Positions 23,201 through 32,370 of a stretch of 64,000 bases of DNA are shown here, piece after piece. The DNA comes from Siderastrea siderea (taxonomy: Eukaryota; Cnidaria; Anthozoa; Scleractinia; Rhizangiidae). Position 1 is the first letter of the stretch. The number at the start of each line of letters is the position of its first letter. The position numbers were made by a program, and so were the translations under genes. A model generated the notes under the pieces. The model saw only the letters and a program-made list of their open reading frames with translations. It was not told where the DNA came from and ran no database searches. The stretch lies in the NCBI GenBank assembly GCA_964030785.1, contig OZ034970.1, positions 21,274,634-21,338,633 of the forward strand, given 5' to 3'.

Positions 23201-23946
23201 TTATTCCGGTCATGACAATAAAGGAAGTAATCACAAAAGATAAAGTGTCTGGATGTTTGCAGTCAAACCGGATGTTCGCTTTAGGCAACTTCCCAAACTT
23301 TAGCTGCAACGCGTGTTGTGATGGCTAGTTTGCTTGCAGGAATTTGCAACCATAAAAATAACTTGCTCGCTTCAGTTTAAAGTTGTCTCGCTCGTTTTCT
23401 GGGCAAACTCAAACTGAAAATTTTATTTGGAATTCTCCCAGTTAGTTTAATAGTTCTGTCATGCAAACGACAACGTAACAAATTTAAACAGTAGAAAATT
23501 AGATGAAACCAGCAATTTACCTACAAATATTCTCCACAAAAGTGTCCCTATCACAGAAGTAAATCTTCATAGCTTTTCACTGAATGAAGTGAATTTCAGT
23601 CATCCTTTTTTCAAGCAGGAAATTTTTTTGAAATATAATCTGAGCAAAATTTCTAATTTTGTGCGGAATCTGAAGAAGAAAGGATACGAACAAACACTGG
23701 GAAACGCACGAATAAGCCGCACCATATCTGAGTACAAAGGACAATTCTACTTCACATTTAGCACACTTTTAGCGCTGGCAATATTTTCCATACAAACTCT
23801 TATAGTCGTGTACTTCTCTGGCTGGAAAAGTAGCCGCCTAGAAGCCATGCTTACTTGCTTATTTACGGTCTGTTACACCTACACTTACTGCAGCAATTAA
23901 CGGTCATTGCAAGCACAACTCCAACTACAAGCAGAAGCTTCGCCAT
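9371..23946 (-). CDS. GPI-anchored Ig/fibronectin-III cell-adhesion protein (contactin/NCAM-like), 11 exons
   Basis: Eleven coding exons with GT-AG junctions join into 2466 nt, 821 residues plus stop. Order: signal peptide (1-19), Ig1 (20-109), Ig2 (110-210), Ig3 (211-310, two exons), Ig4 (311-398), four FN3 domains (399-493, 494-593, 594-695, 696-797) and a hydrophobic tail (798-821). All junctions are phase 1 except the one inside Ig3 (phase 0), the classic exon-shuffling pattern. Ig cysteine pairs are all present. Many N-glycosylation sequons fit an extracellular protein. The C-terminus has no basic or cytoplasmic stretch, so GPI attachment fits better than a transmembrane anchor. Likely role: cell-cell recognition at the plasma membrane. 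An alternative transmembrane tail exon cannot be excluded. Orthology to a named gene was not testable here. Confidence 0.85.
9580..11075 (-). repeat. Tandem duplication, proximal copy (contains FN3 exon 10)
   Basis: From CCACTACAAGTG to about 11075 this matches 11132-12645 at an offset of about 1.55-1.57 kb, across exon and both flanking introns, with small indels. The G-rich run near 10155 differs in length from its partner near 11745. Confidence 0.9.
10398..10703 (-). CDS. Exon 10: fibronectin III domain 4 (duplicate B)
   Basis: The exon is 306 nt, phase 1 to 1, with acceptor ATCCTTCCAG and donor GTAAGAT. It is a near copy of exon 9, made by a tandem duplication that includes flanking intron. 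KNFT is a glycosylation sequon absent from exon 9. Confidence 0.92.
11130..12645 (-). repeat. Tandem duplication, distal copy (contains FN3 exon 9)
   Basis: This is the partner of 9580-11075. Shared landmarks include the CCCGGAGCAAATG stretch, the exon, and the ATGTAAAGAGTCCCTAGAGA segment (10957 and 12528). Confidence 0.9.
11970..12275 (-). CDS. Exon 9: fibronectin III domain 3 (duplicate A)
   Basis: The exon is 306 nt, phase 1 to 1, with acceptor TCCTCCTAG and donor GTAAGAT. FN3 markers are FTLKWQRPDDTGG, EYIVRYRDV and YKFEVIAKNKGG. It differs from exon 10 at only 7 of 102 codons' amino acids. It carries KDF where exon 10 has the sequon KNFT. Confidence 0.92.
12750..13105 (+). repeat. Dispersed repeat, inverted partner of 24545-24945
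   Basis: Segments such as AAAAAGAGACTCCAAGACTG and CCTATTCACAGACC recur in reverse orientation at 24545-24945, outside the 5' end of the adhesion gene. Order and spacing differ between copies, so one is rearranged. Confidence 0.7.
13568..13714. mobile_element. Palindromic MITE
   Basis: Arms carrying GTTGGATAGCGCTATCCA read inward from both ends, with inner GTGGATAAC sequences also inverted. About 147 bp, within the intron before FN3 exon 9. It is the kind of short non-autonomous DNA transposon that is abundant in anthozoans (family resemblance from general knowledge). Confidence 0.8.
13877..14176 (-). CDS. Exon 8: fibronectin III domain 2
   Basis: The acceptor is GTGTGTAACAG and the donor GTATGT; 300 nt, phase 1 to 1. 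FN3 markers are FILTWSRPAHDGG, KYKVEWR and YEFKVFAKNKAG. An (AAT)n run lies about 35 nt before the acceptor on the transcribed strand. Confidence 0.9.
14212..14284. repeat. (ATT)n microsatellite
   Basis: About 24 uninterrupted ATT units lie in the intron just upstream, in transcript terms, of FN3 exon 8. Confidence 0.97.
14892..15176 (-). CDS. Exon 7: fibronectin III domain 1
   Basis: The acceptor is CTTGTTCTTCCAG and the donor GTGAGT; 285 nt, phase 1 to 1. It begins with the GPPRN-type FN3 opening and contains VALKWEQP and TYKVHLMARSEAG. Three sequons (NNS, NYT, NTT) are present. Confidence 0.87.
15597..15860 (-). CDS. Exon 6: Ig domain 4, lacking the core tryptophan
   Basis: The acceptor is TGTCTTGATTAG and the donor GTATGT; 264 nt, phase 1 to 1. 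Both cysteines are present (VTVRCVFSGYP, DFGRFNCSAVN), but the usual core Trp is replaced in VKMVFENG. Sequons NGT and NCS are present. Confidence 0.87.
17280..17359. mobile_element. 80-bp nested hairpin element
   Basis: TAGCCTGTTCCA and TGGAACAGGCTA form perfect 12-bp inverted ends. The element interrupts one unit of the left array, where sister units continue from GATATCGT directly into the CGGTCCGT motif. It is therefore a later insertion, possibly at TA. Confidence 0.65.
18215..18770. repeat. Tandem repeat of about 185-190 bp inside the 16841-19081 element
   Basis: Three diverged units share CTTTTAGAAC (about 18300, 18489, 18675) and TAGAACGAGTAATAGACAT (about 18336, 18525, 18711). No coding potential was recognised. 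Confidence 0.85.
19399..19555 (-). CDS. Exon 5: second half of Ig domain 3
   Basis: The acceptor is TTTGTGTGTAG and the donor GTAAGTCG; 157 nt, phase 0 to 1. It supplies the second Ig cysteine (SSGKYTCQARNG). Joined to exon 4 it gives one complete I-set-like domain. Confidence 0.85.
19998..20140 (-). CDS. Exon 4: first half of Ig domain 3
   Basis: The acceptor is ACATCTTTCAG and the donor GTAAGCT; 143 nt, entering in phase 1 and leaving in phase 0. It holds the first Ig cysteine and tryptophan (LLCKVTGNPAP, VEWLKDG). The exon is too short to stand out as an ORF and was found from its splice sites. Confidence 0.85.
20548..20850 (-). CDS. Exon 3: Ig domain 2
   Basis: The acceptor is TATATTATAG and the donor GTAAGTT; 303 nt, phase 1 to 1. 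I-set-like markers are FHCNIKSGSPRP, ITWYFGW and DKGKYRCIASN, with a SNITF sequon. Confidence 0.9.
21240..21335 (+). repeat. Direct repeat, copy 1 (partner 21800-21890)
   Basis: Shares GATAGGCAAAGAC, TCCAGG, TTTTTGGCC and GTTTGTTTGAC with 21800-21890, about 560 bp away, inside intron 2 of the adhesion gene. Diverged. Confidence 0.7.
21800..21890 (+). repeat. Direct repeat, copy 2
   Basis: This is the partner of 21240-21335. The pair may be the remains of an element's direct ends or an old duplication. Confidence 0.7.
22346..22425 (+). repeat. Degenerate tRNA-derived SINE or tRNA pseudogene
   Basis: GGCTTCGTAGCTCAAGAGG resembles a tRNA 5' arm and A box, and TTGAAGC near the end could pair with the start. 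A proper B box and cloverleaf are not intact, so this is not called a tRNA gene. Confidence 0.4.
22828..23097 (-). CDS. Exon 2: Ig domain 1
   Basis: The acceptor is CTTTCTTGTAG and the donor GTAAGTG; the exon is 270 nt, phase 1 to 1. The Ig fold is marked by TIPCQITG, the tryptophan in VFWRTPAG and DGGQYTCVG. Two NIT sequons are present. Confidence 0.88.
23889..23946 (-). CDS. Exon 1 of the Ig/FN3 gene: signal peptide
   Basis: ATG at 23946 opens MAKLLLVVGVVLAMTVNCC, a basic residue then a hydrophobic core, typical of a secretory signal. The exon ends in phase 1 before the strong donor GTAAGTGT. Confidence 0.85.
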
Positions 23947-24004
23947 GTCTGTTCACTGCTGCTGACAATTGTCCGGCGTTTTGTGATGACGGATGTTTTA
24001 CAGC

Positions 24005-24013
24005 TCTATTTAT
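24005..24013 (-). promoter_or_regulatory. TATA-like element upstream of the adhesion gene
   Basis: On the minus strand AATAAATAG lies about 60 nt before the start codon at 23946. It is a plausible but weak core-promoter candidate. Confidence 0.25.
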
Positions 24014-24246
24014 TGGGGCAGTTTTGTTCCTCATCACGAATTTGAGTTGACCCGATTACGTTAAAGCACACGAAAAAAGGAACAAAGGACTTCCATTGAC
24101 CTCCAATCATGTCCGGGACGTCAGCGCTCTGCTTGGTTAAGCTCCCGGTGAATGGAACACAATATCACGAAGATTAGTCACGTACAAACTAGAACAAGAG
24201 TCCACGATAGTTGAAACTCGGCTTTGAATTTTTATGAAAGTGCGTG

Positions 24247-24550
24247 AGAGTTTCTGGGGGGGGGTGGGAGGGGGAACTCCTCTATAAAAGTGACGGGGCA
24301 GGTCGTCGTAAATTTTGAAAAAACAAAAAGACAAAAAAAAAAAAACAAAAGAAAACAAAAACAGCTACCAGATTTTTACCGCTAAGAGGTACCAACAATT
24401 ACTTTCTGTCATATTTTTCGGCTCAATACCCTAAAAGGTACCGCCAAACCTCTGAATGTAGTAATTTTAGATTTAAGACCAGAAACACGAATTTTAATCC
24501 CCAAAAGGTACGACGATCACCCCCATCACTTTTATAGAGAGACCCCTCCC
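24247..24550. mobile_element. MITE with G-rich inverted ends, upstream of the adhesion gene
   Basis: The left end has GGGAGGGGG then TATAAAAGTGACGGGG; the right end is its imperfect reverse complement near 24515-24550. The inside carries several AAAGGTAC/GAGGTACC boxes and no gene. It lies about 300 bp upstream of the start codon. Confidence 0.65.
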
Positions 24551-24945
24551 TGGTGAGAGTTAGAAGCAAGATGAGAGCGAGGATTTGAACTTCCATCGAT
24601 TTCAATAAGTATTTTAGAACAATTCAACTCAGCGACGTAAATCATCGAGAGAATCAGTCTTGGAGTCTCTTTTTCGATTGCCTGGTCTCTTAGTTTTCTG
24701 CAACACGAAAACCGCAACAAAATCAACAACAAGCTGAATGTAGCACGGGAGACCTCCAACTGTTTGTGTCCCATCGGCTTTTCGAGATTTGCAAGAGCAG
24801 TCGTAGCCGGAATAAGAAAACCTATCCCAAGCGATTTTTACCGGTTTGGCTCGCTCGACATGATCTTTGGAAACAAAAGGTCTGTGAATAGGCTTCTGCC
24901 CGGCAAGAGAATAACGGCAATTTCTCCCAAATTGCAAAAGACGCA
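24545..24945 (-). repeat. Dispersed repeat, inverted partner of 12750-13105
   Basis: Reads in reverse of the copy inside the gene. It contains a 105-codon open minus frame (24629-24946) that resembles no known protein, so I treat it as repeat rather than gene. Confidence 0.65.
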
Positions 24946-24949
24946 TATT

Positions 24950-25866
24950 TAAAACTACGTTTGTTAGAATGTACTGCTGAATAGCCAGTTAATAAAACCT
25001 TGGTTTAACTTTGAACCTTACTTTGAAGTCTGTGAATGAAAAGCCCTCAAGCGTGGCCATTCAAATGAAAGCATGAGTAGTACTTTCCTGTGGTGTTGTA
25101 CAAGGTGGCTCTAAAGTCGTTTGAGTCTGCGGGCAAAATCTAAAACTATTCATGACCATTTAGTTGAGGTCTGTTTAGCAAATACTGACAATACTCAATC
25201 TGTCTGTGCTTGATGCTGTTTGAGTTCAATGAAAGTGGAAGTTCTGCATTTGCTTTATTAGTTTAGAACTTTGTCACTCTTTAATTTAAAAATACACTCC
25301 GCTTTACTTATAACTCCACCGACGGTTCAATTGCATAACTATCAATACCATCACGTAGTTTCAATATTTACGTCATCACCGGATAATAAGTGTCCCTGTT
25401 TCGTGGCAGCGATTAGTGACACAGCACACTTCCTGTTTCAGATTCTTGTCTCGTGAGTTTTACATTTTTCCGGGATAATAGTGACATTTTGTTTTCTCGA
25501 AAAGATGCTTGTATTAAAACTTGTACGTGTTCGGACGTGCTTATCAAAACAATAGTAAGTAACCTTCATTATGCCGCTTTCACCTCACCTTCACGCTTGA
25601 ATTGTCCGCCACAATGGCTCATTGATATGCGTAAATGACTTACCATTTCCCCCTATGCCATGCATTGGATAAGTTCAAAATGGAAAAACGGAAAGATTTC
25701 AATGCAAAAGGTTATTGTTAAAAGAACAATATACAGTATAACACAACGGGAAAGTGTTGCGCAGTATCTTTCTCTTGAATTGTCACACATAAAAAATAAA
25801 ATGAATAAGGTAGGTTAGTAATTAAATTCTAGTTAGCGGTTTAGTAGTTTAAGGGTACAGAAAACA
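24950..25866. other. No recognisable gene
   Basis: AT-rich DNA with short ORFs only. Confidence 0.6.
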
Positions 25867-26881
25867 AATTGCAAGGCTGATCGGACAGCTAAGAAGGGTA
25901 ATAATTTTATTGCCCAATATTTCAGTGAGACAAAACTCACCTTCATCAGGGGCTGTAAAAGCTAAGTAAAAATCGAATGAAACGGTTACAAGATTTAAAA
26001 TGATTAAAATGAAAAGATTAAATATGATTGGTTGACAAAACTTAAAAAGCGGAAACGTGACTAACAGCTTTTTTAAAAATAGAAATGGATTAAGTTTCAT
26101 CTCGTCTGTTTATTCCGTGGGGTTCAAGTGTCTTGCCCTTTGAAATCAAAAATGCTTCTCTGGCTTTACGAATGCTGTCCCTGTTCGAGTGAATGAGTTC
26201 TAGGGGAATGAGTTCTATGTCGTTGATGGAGTGGCCAGGGAGAATGAAGTGATCTGAAACGGCGGTGGGTTGATCAATGTGACGATGGGTAATCGCTTTT
26301 TCGATTGCGCGTCTGTGTTCCCCAAATCTGTCGCTGAGTTGACGTTTAGTTTCTCCAATGTATTGTACCTTGCATCTGGAGCACTGTATCATATAGATGA
26401 GATTGGAAGATGAGCAAGAGATGTGATGTAGAATTTGCCTTTGTTCGTTAGTGGAGAAGAAGGTGTAAAACGTGGTTCCCTCTGTAATGAAAGGACATGT
26501 TTTGCACCTACTTCTGTTACAGCGGAAAGCTCCAGGTGTTTTGGGGGGTGGTCTGCGGTGTGTGGCTCTGACTAGAATGTCACGTAGGTTGTTGCAACGG
26601 CGGTATGATATGAGAGGAGGAGAAGGGAATGCTGCTTTGCATCGCTGTGAAGAACGAAGAATGTTTAGGTTGTTGAAAATGATTTGACGTATGTTAGGAA
26701 GGGCTGGATTAAATGTTACTACAAACGGGATTCTGTTATTCTTTTGTTTCGTAGATGTTTCGAGGGCTTTGCTGCGTGGAATTTGACGCACTTTCTCCAT
26801 TTCTTCTTTAAGAAAACGGTGTTGATATCCTCTCTTGATTAAATGTGTTGTGAGTGCGTTGGAACGTGTGTTAAAGAACTC
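25867..26881 (-). pseudogene. Penelope-like retroelement fragment, C-terminal GIY-YIG part (copy 1)
   Basis: Minus-strand frame from about 26881 to 26096. It encodes the linker and GIY-YIG endonuclease end of a Penelope-like element: a Cys-rich stretch (RCNRSRCKTCPF), MIQCSRCKVQYIGETKRQ, then the DRFGEHRR helix. The reverse-transcriptase core is missing. It continues 42 bp further upstream than its inverted twin before the junction. The non-coding tail to 25867 includes a hammerhead-like motif. Endonuclease motifs look intact, but the element cannot be autonomous. Confidence 0.85.
25919..25949 (-). ncRNA. Hammerhead-ribozyme-like motif in Penelope tail (copy 1)
   Basis: Minus strand reads CTGATGA, then a stem GTGAG/CTCAC with a TTTTGT loop, then GAAA. 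These are the conserved core boxes of a hammerhead with stem II between them. Penelope-like elements are known to carry such motifs. Stems I and III were not verified. Confidence 0.55.
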
Positions 26882-27854
26882 ATCAAGAGAGGATATCAAC
26901 ACCGTTTTCTTAAAGAAGAAATGGAGAAAGTGCGTCAAATTCCACGCAGCAAAGCCCTCGAAACATCTACGAAACAAAAGAATAAAAGAATCCCGTTTGT
27001 AGTAACATTTAATCCAGCCCTTCCTAACATACGTCAAATCATTTTCAACAACCTAAACATTCTTCGTTCTTCACAGCGATGCAAAGCAGCATTCCCTTCT
27101 CCTCCTCTCATATCATACCGCCGTTGCAACAACCTACGTGACATTCTAGTCAGAGCCACACACCGCAGACCACCCCCCAAAACACCTGGAGCTTTCCGCT
27201 GTAACAGAAGTAGGTGCAAAACATGTCCTTTCATTACAGAGGGAACCACGTTTTACACCTTCTTCTCCACTAACGAACAAAGGCAAATTCTACATCACAT
27301 CTCTTGCTCATCTTCCAATCTCAGCTATATGATACAGTGCTCCAGATGCAAGGTACAATACATTGGAGAAACTAAACGTCAACTCAGCGACAGATTTGGG
27401 GAACACAGACGCGCAATCGAAAAAGCGATTACCCATCGTCACATTGATCAACCCACCGCCGTTTCAGATCACTTCATTCTCCCTGGCCACTCCATCAACG
27501 ACATAGAACTCATTCCCCTAGAACTCATTCACTCGAACAGGGACAGCATTCGTAAAGCCAGAGAAGCATTTTTGATTTCAAAGGGCAAGACACTTGAACC
27601 CCACGGAATAAACAGACGAGATGAAACTTAATCCATTTCTATTTTTAAAAAAGCTGTTAGTCACGTTTCCGCTTTTTAAGTTTTGTCAACCAATCATATT
27701 TAATCTTTTCATTTTAATCATTTTAAATCTTGTAACCGTTTCATTCGATTTTTACTTAGCTTTTACAGCCCCTGATGAAGGTGAGTTTTGTCTCACTGAA
27801 ATATTGGGCAATAAAATTATTACCCTTCTTAGCTGTCCGATCAGCCTTGCAATT
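26882..27854 (+). pseudogene. Penelope-like retroelement fragment, inverted twin (copy 2)
   Basis: This is the reverse complement of 25867-26839 without any net indel: every landmark pair checked sums to 53721. Coding runs from about 26882 to 27631 with the same Cys-rich linker and GIY-YIG motifs. I find only two amino-acid differences from copy 1 over about 250 residues (N/K and I/S). Beyond 27854 the flanks diverge. Confidence 0.85.
27772..27802 (+). ncRNA. Hammerhead-ribozyme-like motif in Penelope tail (copy 2)
   Basis: Identical to the motif at 25919-25949, on the opposite strand at the mirror position of the palindrome. Confidence 0.55.
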
Positions 27855-29460
27855 GGTTTTTTGTTTTATTCAACATTGCTGATCCTGATCTACACCAAGA
27901 TCCAGCTTCACCTCGCTACTGTCTGTCCAAGTGGTCCTTGCATCGAGTTACCTAAGGGTACATACACGGACTCGGCTAAAAGCTAACAAACTACCACAAG
28001 AAAGTAATGCTCGATATTTTTCCTTTGAATGGTAACACTTTAAGGACCTAGAACCACCTTGTAAAACGTAATACAACAGTATCGCACGAAAGAAAAGCTC
28101 CGTAGATTTTGATGGTCACTCGTTTCAGTAGTTCCATTAACAGACTCGAAAACCTCTCCTCTTCATTCTTTCGAAAATTAAAACCACTATGTAAAGCACA
28201 ACGGGCAGTATCAAATGAAAGTTGGTCACTGTACTGGTCAATATATATCTTTATTATACGGCAAGCAATTCTCCAGTCTATATCGAGTGTTCTGATTGGC
28301 TACTTTTCGGTCGGGATTTTGCAGTACGGACCATTACCATGGAAACGGTCCTTTTTGGATATTTTTTTCTCTCTCCTCGGCTCCCGCAAAATTCAAACTG
28401 CGAAAACGCAAGAAGATTTAAAAAAAGGAAAGGTTTGGAGCTGGTAAAAAACAAATGAACGAGGTAAAGACATCTGTTTAGAAAAAGCGCTCTTCAATTA
28501 ACTTTACCGACTTTTTGATATAAGCAAAAGACTTGCCGGCAGTGAATCAAAAGGCATGGCCAACGTTCTTAGTGGCTGTGTGTGTTTATTGTTTTTTTGT
28601 GCGGCTATAGACTGTAAGCTGTAAAGAGCCGAGTAAATCGGCCAAGAGTTAAACAATAATTATTAAATTCAGCATTTACAAAAGAGTACGTTTCTCACAA
28701 GAAAACCTCTCGGCGAAAAAAAAAATGAAACCTGCAAAACAACTACCAAGCAACTGTAAATCGAAAGGGAACGATCACATTCGAATGTCTAGTTTAATAT
28801 TGGCCATCGCTTCAGTCAGCGCTTTCCACAAGAACAAATTAAAGCTACACGTACATGCATTAAACTAACAGTGTACCTTGATTCCACAGCGCCGAGATTT
28901 TTGCTGTTGTAGTGGACATCCTTGAAAATAATTTTAGCATGTTTACAAGTCCGCTCTTGCTGTAGCTCGCGCTAAAAACAACTTTGTTAGGTGAGACGAA
29001 AATTTGCTCTCAGCATCCACAAAATTCTCCATAAAGCCACTGAAGCAAACAACTTGCAGTATTTGATGGAGAAATAATTTCCAGTGTCTTTTTTTTTTGA
29101 GTTCGAGTGTTCCTTTGTTCGCATTACAGACTAACACGCTGCTACAATTTCCAGTTTGAGAAGCACGTTTGTGAGATTTTATCACGGCGTTTTCATTATT
29201 CTTCTTTTTCTCAAATTGTCTCCACCCATAACGAAAAAGTATTTTAAAATAAAACTATCTTTTGTTGTAGAGGACGACGAAAAACTGACACATATAACAG
29301 AAGCAGAGCAGTTTTCATTTAAGAGCCACGCAAGTTTTTGCCGATCGACAGCAACGATCATCAAACTGATTTGAAACCAGTTTCAACTTGAATGAACTAC
29401 CGGAAGTTATGTTTCGTACGAAAATGATGCCATATAATAAACTACTTACTAACTTCACTT
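27855..29460. other. No recognisable gene
   Basis: Apart from a short tail after the Penelope copy (to about 27990), I see only AT-rich DNA with short ORFs. Confidence 0.55.
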
Positions 29461-29468
29461 GCTCGGGA

Positions 29469-29520
29469 CCGTACTGGGGAATATTGGTCTACGACCTCGG
29501 GCCAATATTCCCCAGTACGG
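29469..29520. repeat. Perfect 19-bp-arm hairpin
   Basis: CCGTACTGGGGAATATTGG at 29469-29487 is exactly inverted at 29502-29520, with a 14-nt loop. Probably a miniature foldback element. Confidence 0.85.
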
Positions 29521-29834
29521 CCCTCGTGTTCAGTTAGTAAGAGGTTAATACATCTACAGACACTGAATAAATATTTCAGCCACAGACTAAAAGTTAGAAG
29601 CACTTTGTACAACATAGTAAATTCCACCGCAAGAAAAAAACTGCTCAGTAGCTTTCACTTGAATTACCACACTTGATCGACAAATGTAGAATAACCTCGT
29701 ACAGCGTAAATAGAACAGTATCACATACAGCATACAAGTATCGCTCAATAGCTTTCATTTCATTTATCACACACGGGTTTCATTTACAGACTAAAGTTGA
29801 AACCAGTTACGAAAATACGGTACATTTTAAATTT

Positions 29835-30045
29835 GGCCGTTTTTATGCTAGAGACGTTAGTATCGTCTAAGACGTTATTAACGTCTCGAGACGACATTAA
29901 CGTCTAGTATAAAAACGGAATATAAGTCAGACGACTTTAACGTCTGACGATAATAACGTCTTCTGTTAAGTGCGACTGAACGTCGCACTTAACAGACGAC
30001 TTTAACGTCTCAGACGTCAAAGTCGTCTAGTATAAACATAGGCCC
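29835..30045. repeat. Cluster of GACGTTAA-type palindromes, candidate left end of the Harbinger-type element
   Basis: The first 84 bp run from CCGTTTTTATGCTAGAGACG to its inverse TAGTATAAAAACGG. More ACGTTA/TAACGT motifs follow, including a perfect 15-bp-arm hairpin at 29962-29996. A closely similar 83-bp unit lies inverted at 45812-45894. Confidence 0.7.
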
Positions 30046-30675
30046 GCAATGCGTGCAGAACCGACGAAGTGTTCGTTCGTCTCGAAAAGAAAGCAAGCGA
30101 GGCGTGCGTGACTGCAGGTTCAATAACATTCAAGCATCTGTAACAGCACGTTGCAGTAAAAGTGGGTAACTGTAACTAACGCTGAAATTTGACCAACTGA
30201 AAAGGCGATCAATACCCTGGAAAGGACGTCAACTGAATTATTCACCCTCTCCTCACCAAACATAGCTCCACAGGCTATGCCCATGACCTCATCCATTCTT
30301 CACTCAAGACCCTTTTTCGCTGTCTTTTGGTCGGTCTTCCTCAAAACCCTGAACAAAAAGGCCGTCACAATTCTCAAAACAGACGCATTTCAAAAAATGG
30401 GCGACAAATTTCCCAATATAAAAGTAACCACATCTTCACGATTGATCAGTATGGGCACCGTAACAGCCCAAAAGAATTGAACTTTTCCCCATACCTGGGA
30501 ACCACGCTTTGTGCACAGTTTCCTTTAATCATGTCAAGGGCTCCTTAAGCCAAATTGTGAATGCAAATACGAAATAAATCTGCTATGCTCTATCGTACAG
30601 GTTACAAGAAAGCGCATTATAGGCATTTACCAGTCGTTTTGACCCACTCCACTCTCGACAAATGTTTTTACTTGG

Positions 30676-30901
30676 TTCAACGTGCTAACTGGCGTAACGA
30701 AAATTGTGACAGTATTTTGCCCTTTGCGTTACCGAATGACGTTATGTTTAAAATCTGATGACTCAGCTCATCTGTCTTATCGCTTTGAATATTTAATTTT
30801 GTTGAATTAAACGAAAAAATTAAATGTTGATATACATTTGTCCACAACTGAACATGCTTTTACCAAGAGTTGTGAGCAATGTATTTATATACTGTTGTGA
30901 A
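30676..30901 (+). repeat. Duplicated segment, copy 1 (interrupted by a transposon)
   Basis: Matches 32150-32370: shared AACGTGCTAAC, TGCGTTACCGAATGACGT, GATGACTCAGCTCAT, TTTATATACTGTTGTGAAT. The element at 30902-32092 is inserted just inside its right edge. Confidence 0.85.
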
Positions 30902-32092
30902 TATAGCCTCCCACGCAGTCGTTTTTAGGGGAGTCGTACCCTCCTCCCCACAAACGCCTGCTTACCCGAGTTCAACATTCCTTTCCCATTGTTTTACTTG
31001 CGAGACAATCTAACCAATCACCATTGAGGCATTGTCTGACTATGTGCAATCAAATTAATCGTTATAACATACGCTTCTGTATTTCCCACGATTGTTTTTC
31101 TTGAGAGACGTAGGTGTTTCTTGTGCGACGCTTTTATCCCGTCATCTTTCGAAATAGTTCGAATTTTCTGACAAAGCGTTGTTGTTCTTACTTGCCTGAT
31201 CAAGTTCATCGTCAGTGAGGACTTGAGCGCTTCTCAAACTGCTGAAGCCAATGCAATGCGAAGGGAAATACGTGACTTCTACGACTTGAAAAGGCAAAGT
31301 TGAGTAAGACAACAAAGGACCGAACGAGATGATAAACCGATAAATGAGATGAAAATATCATACATTGCACAACAACCAAGTGCCTTTCAGCGGCGAAATC
31401 TCTCATACTCAAGTTCGCTGGCATATCCGCTAACGTTTCTACGATCTTCGCGTCGAAGGGCCAAGGCGGTTATTACAACGTGCATTCGCATGCTCATCTC
31501 GCATGACATTCCCTAAGCAGAAGGGACTGCTAGTTTACGATCGCTATTTGTGATTACAAAGAGCTTATATCTTTTACGATGAATTTATCAGTCAGTTTAA
31601 AATCCCTCGACGGATTTCTGCAGATATTCCTGAATTTCTAAGTTAAATGTACTATTTGAAAGCTCAGAGAATGTAGTTATTCCAGTATTCAATGCTTTTG
31701 GAAAAAAAATTAGTTATTCACGTAGTGCCGCGCATCACGTTATGAGGTTTGTTAACTCACCCGGTTGCAACGCGATATCATAAATTTAATGTCTAAACAG
31801 AGCAAATCGCGCACATAAATAAATTTATTTCTCCAAAATCTAAGTTCAGTGTGCCATTTGAAAGCTTCGGAAACTTAGTTATCCCTAACATTTTAAAATT
31901 TATGCCGCCCGTCATGTTTATCTGCATGTGTTCCCGCGAAAGAGTCCTGCGGTCAAGGTCAACCTTCCAGCCATAAGTAGGTACAATGTGATTGGTTAAG
32001 CGGCGAAAAGGAATGTTGAACTTGGGTAAGCAGGCGTTAGTGGGGAGGAGGGTAATACGACTCCCCTAAAAACGACTGCGTGGGAGGCTATA
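30902..32092. mobile_element. 1.19-kb non-autonomous DNA transposon with 80-bp inverted ends
   Basis: The ends begin TATAGCCTCCCACGCAGTCG and remain near-identical inverted repeats for about 80 bp (30902-30983, 32012-32092). TTGTGAA flanks both sides (30895-30901, 32093-32099), with 7 to 9 bp duplicated depending on where the end is placed. No transposase ORF lies inside. Confidence 0.88.
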
Positions 32093-32149
32093 TTGTGAAT
32101 AGGGCACTATAAAAACGTGATTATCGATAAAGACAAACACATCGTCAGA

Positions 32150-32370
32150 ATCTCAACGTGCTAACCGGCGTGACTAAAATTGTGACAGTATTTTGTCTTT
32201 TGCGTTACCGAATGACGTAATGTTTAAAATCGGATGACTCAGCTCATGTCTTATCGCTTTGAATATTTTGTTGAATTAAAATTAAAATTTAAAGATAAAT
32301 TTTGTCCACAACTGAACATGCCGTTATCAAGAGTTGTAAGCGAAGCATTTATATACTGTTGTGAATATGG
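32150..32370 (+). repeat. Duplicated segment, copy 2 (empty site)
   Basis: This is the partner of 30676-30901. It reads straight through CTGTTGTGAATATGGCACTA, where copy 1 carries the transposon. Confidence 0.85.

Noticed and set aside
24629..24946. 105-residue minus-strand gene
   Set aside because: It falls in a dispersed repeat with a rearranged inverted copy at 12750-13105, where the frame is not kept.
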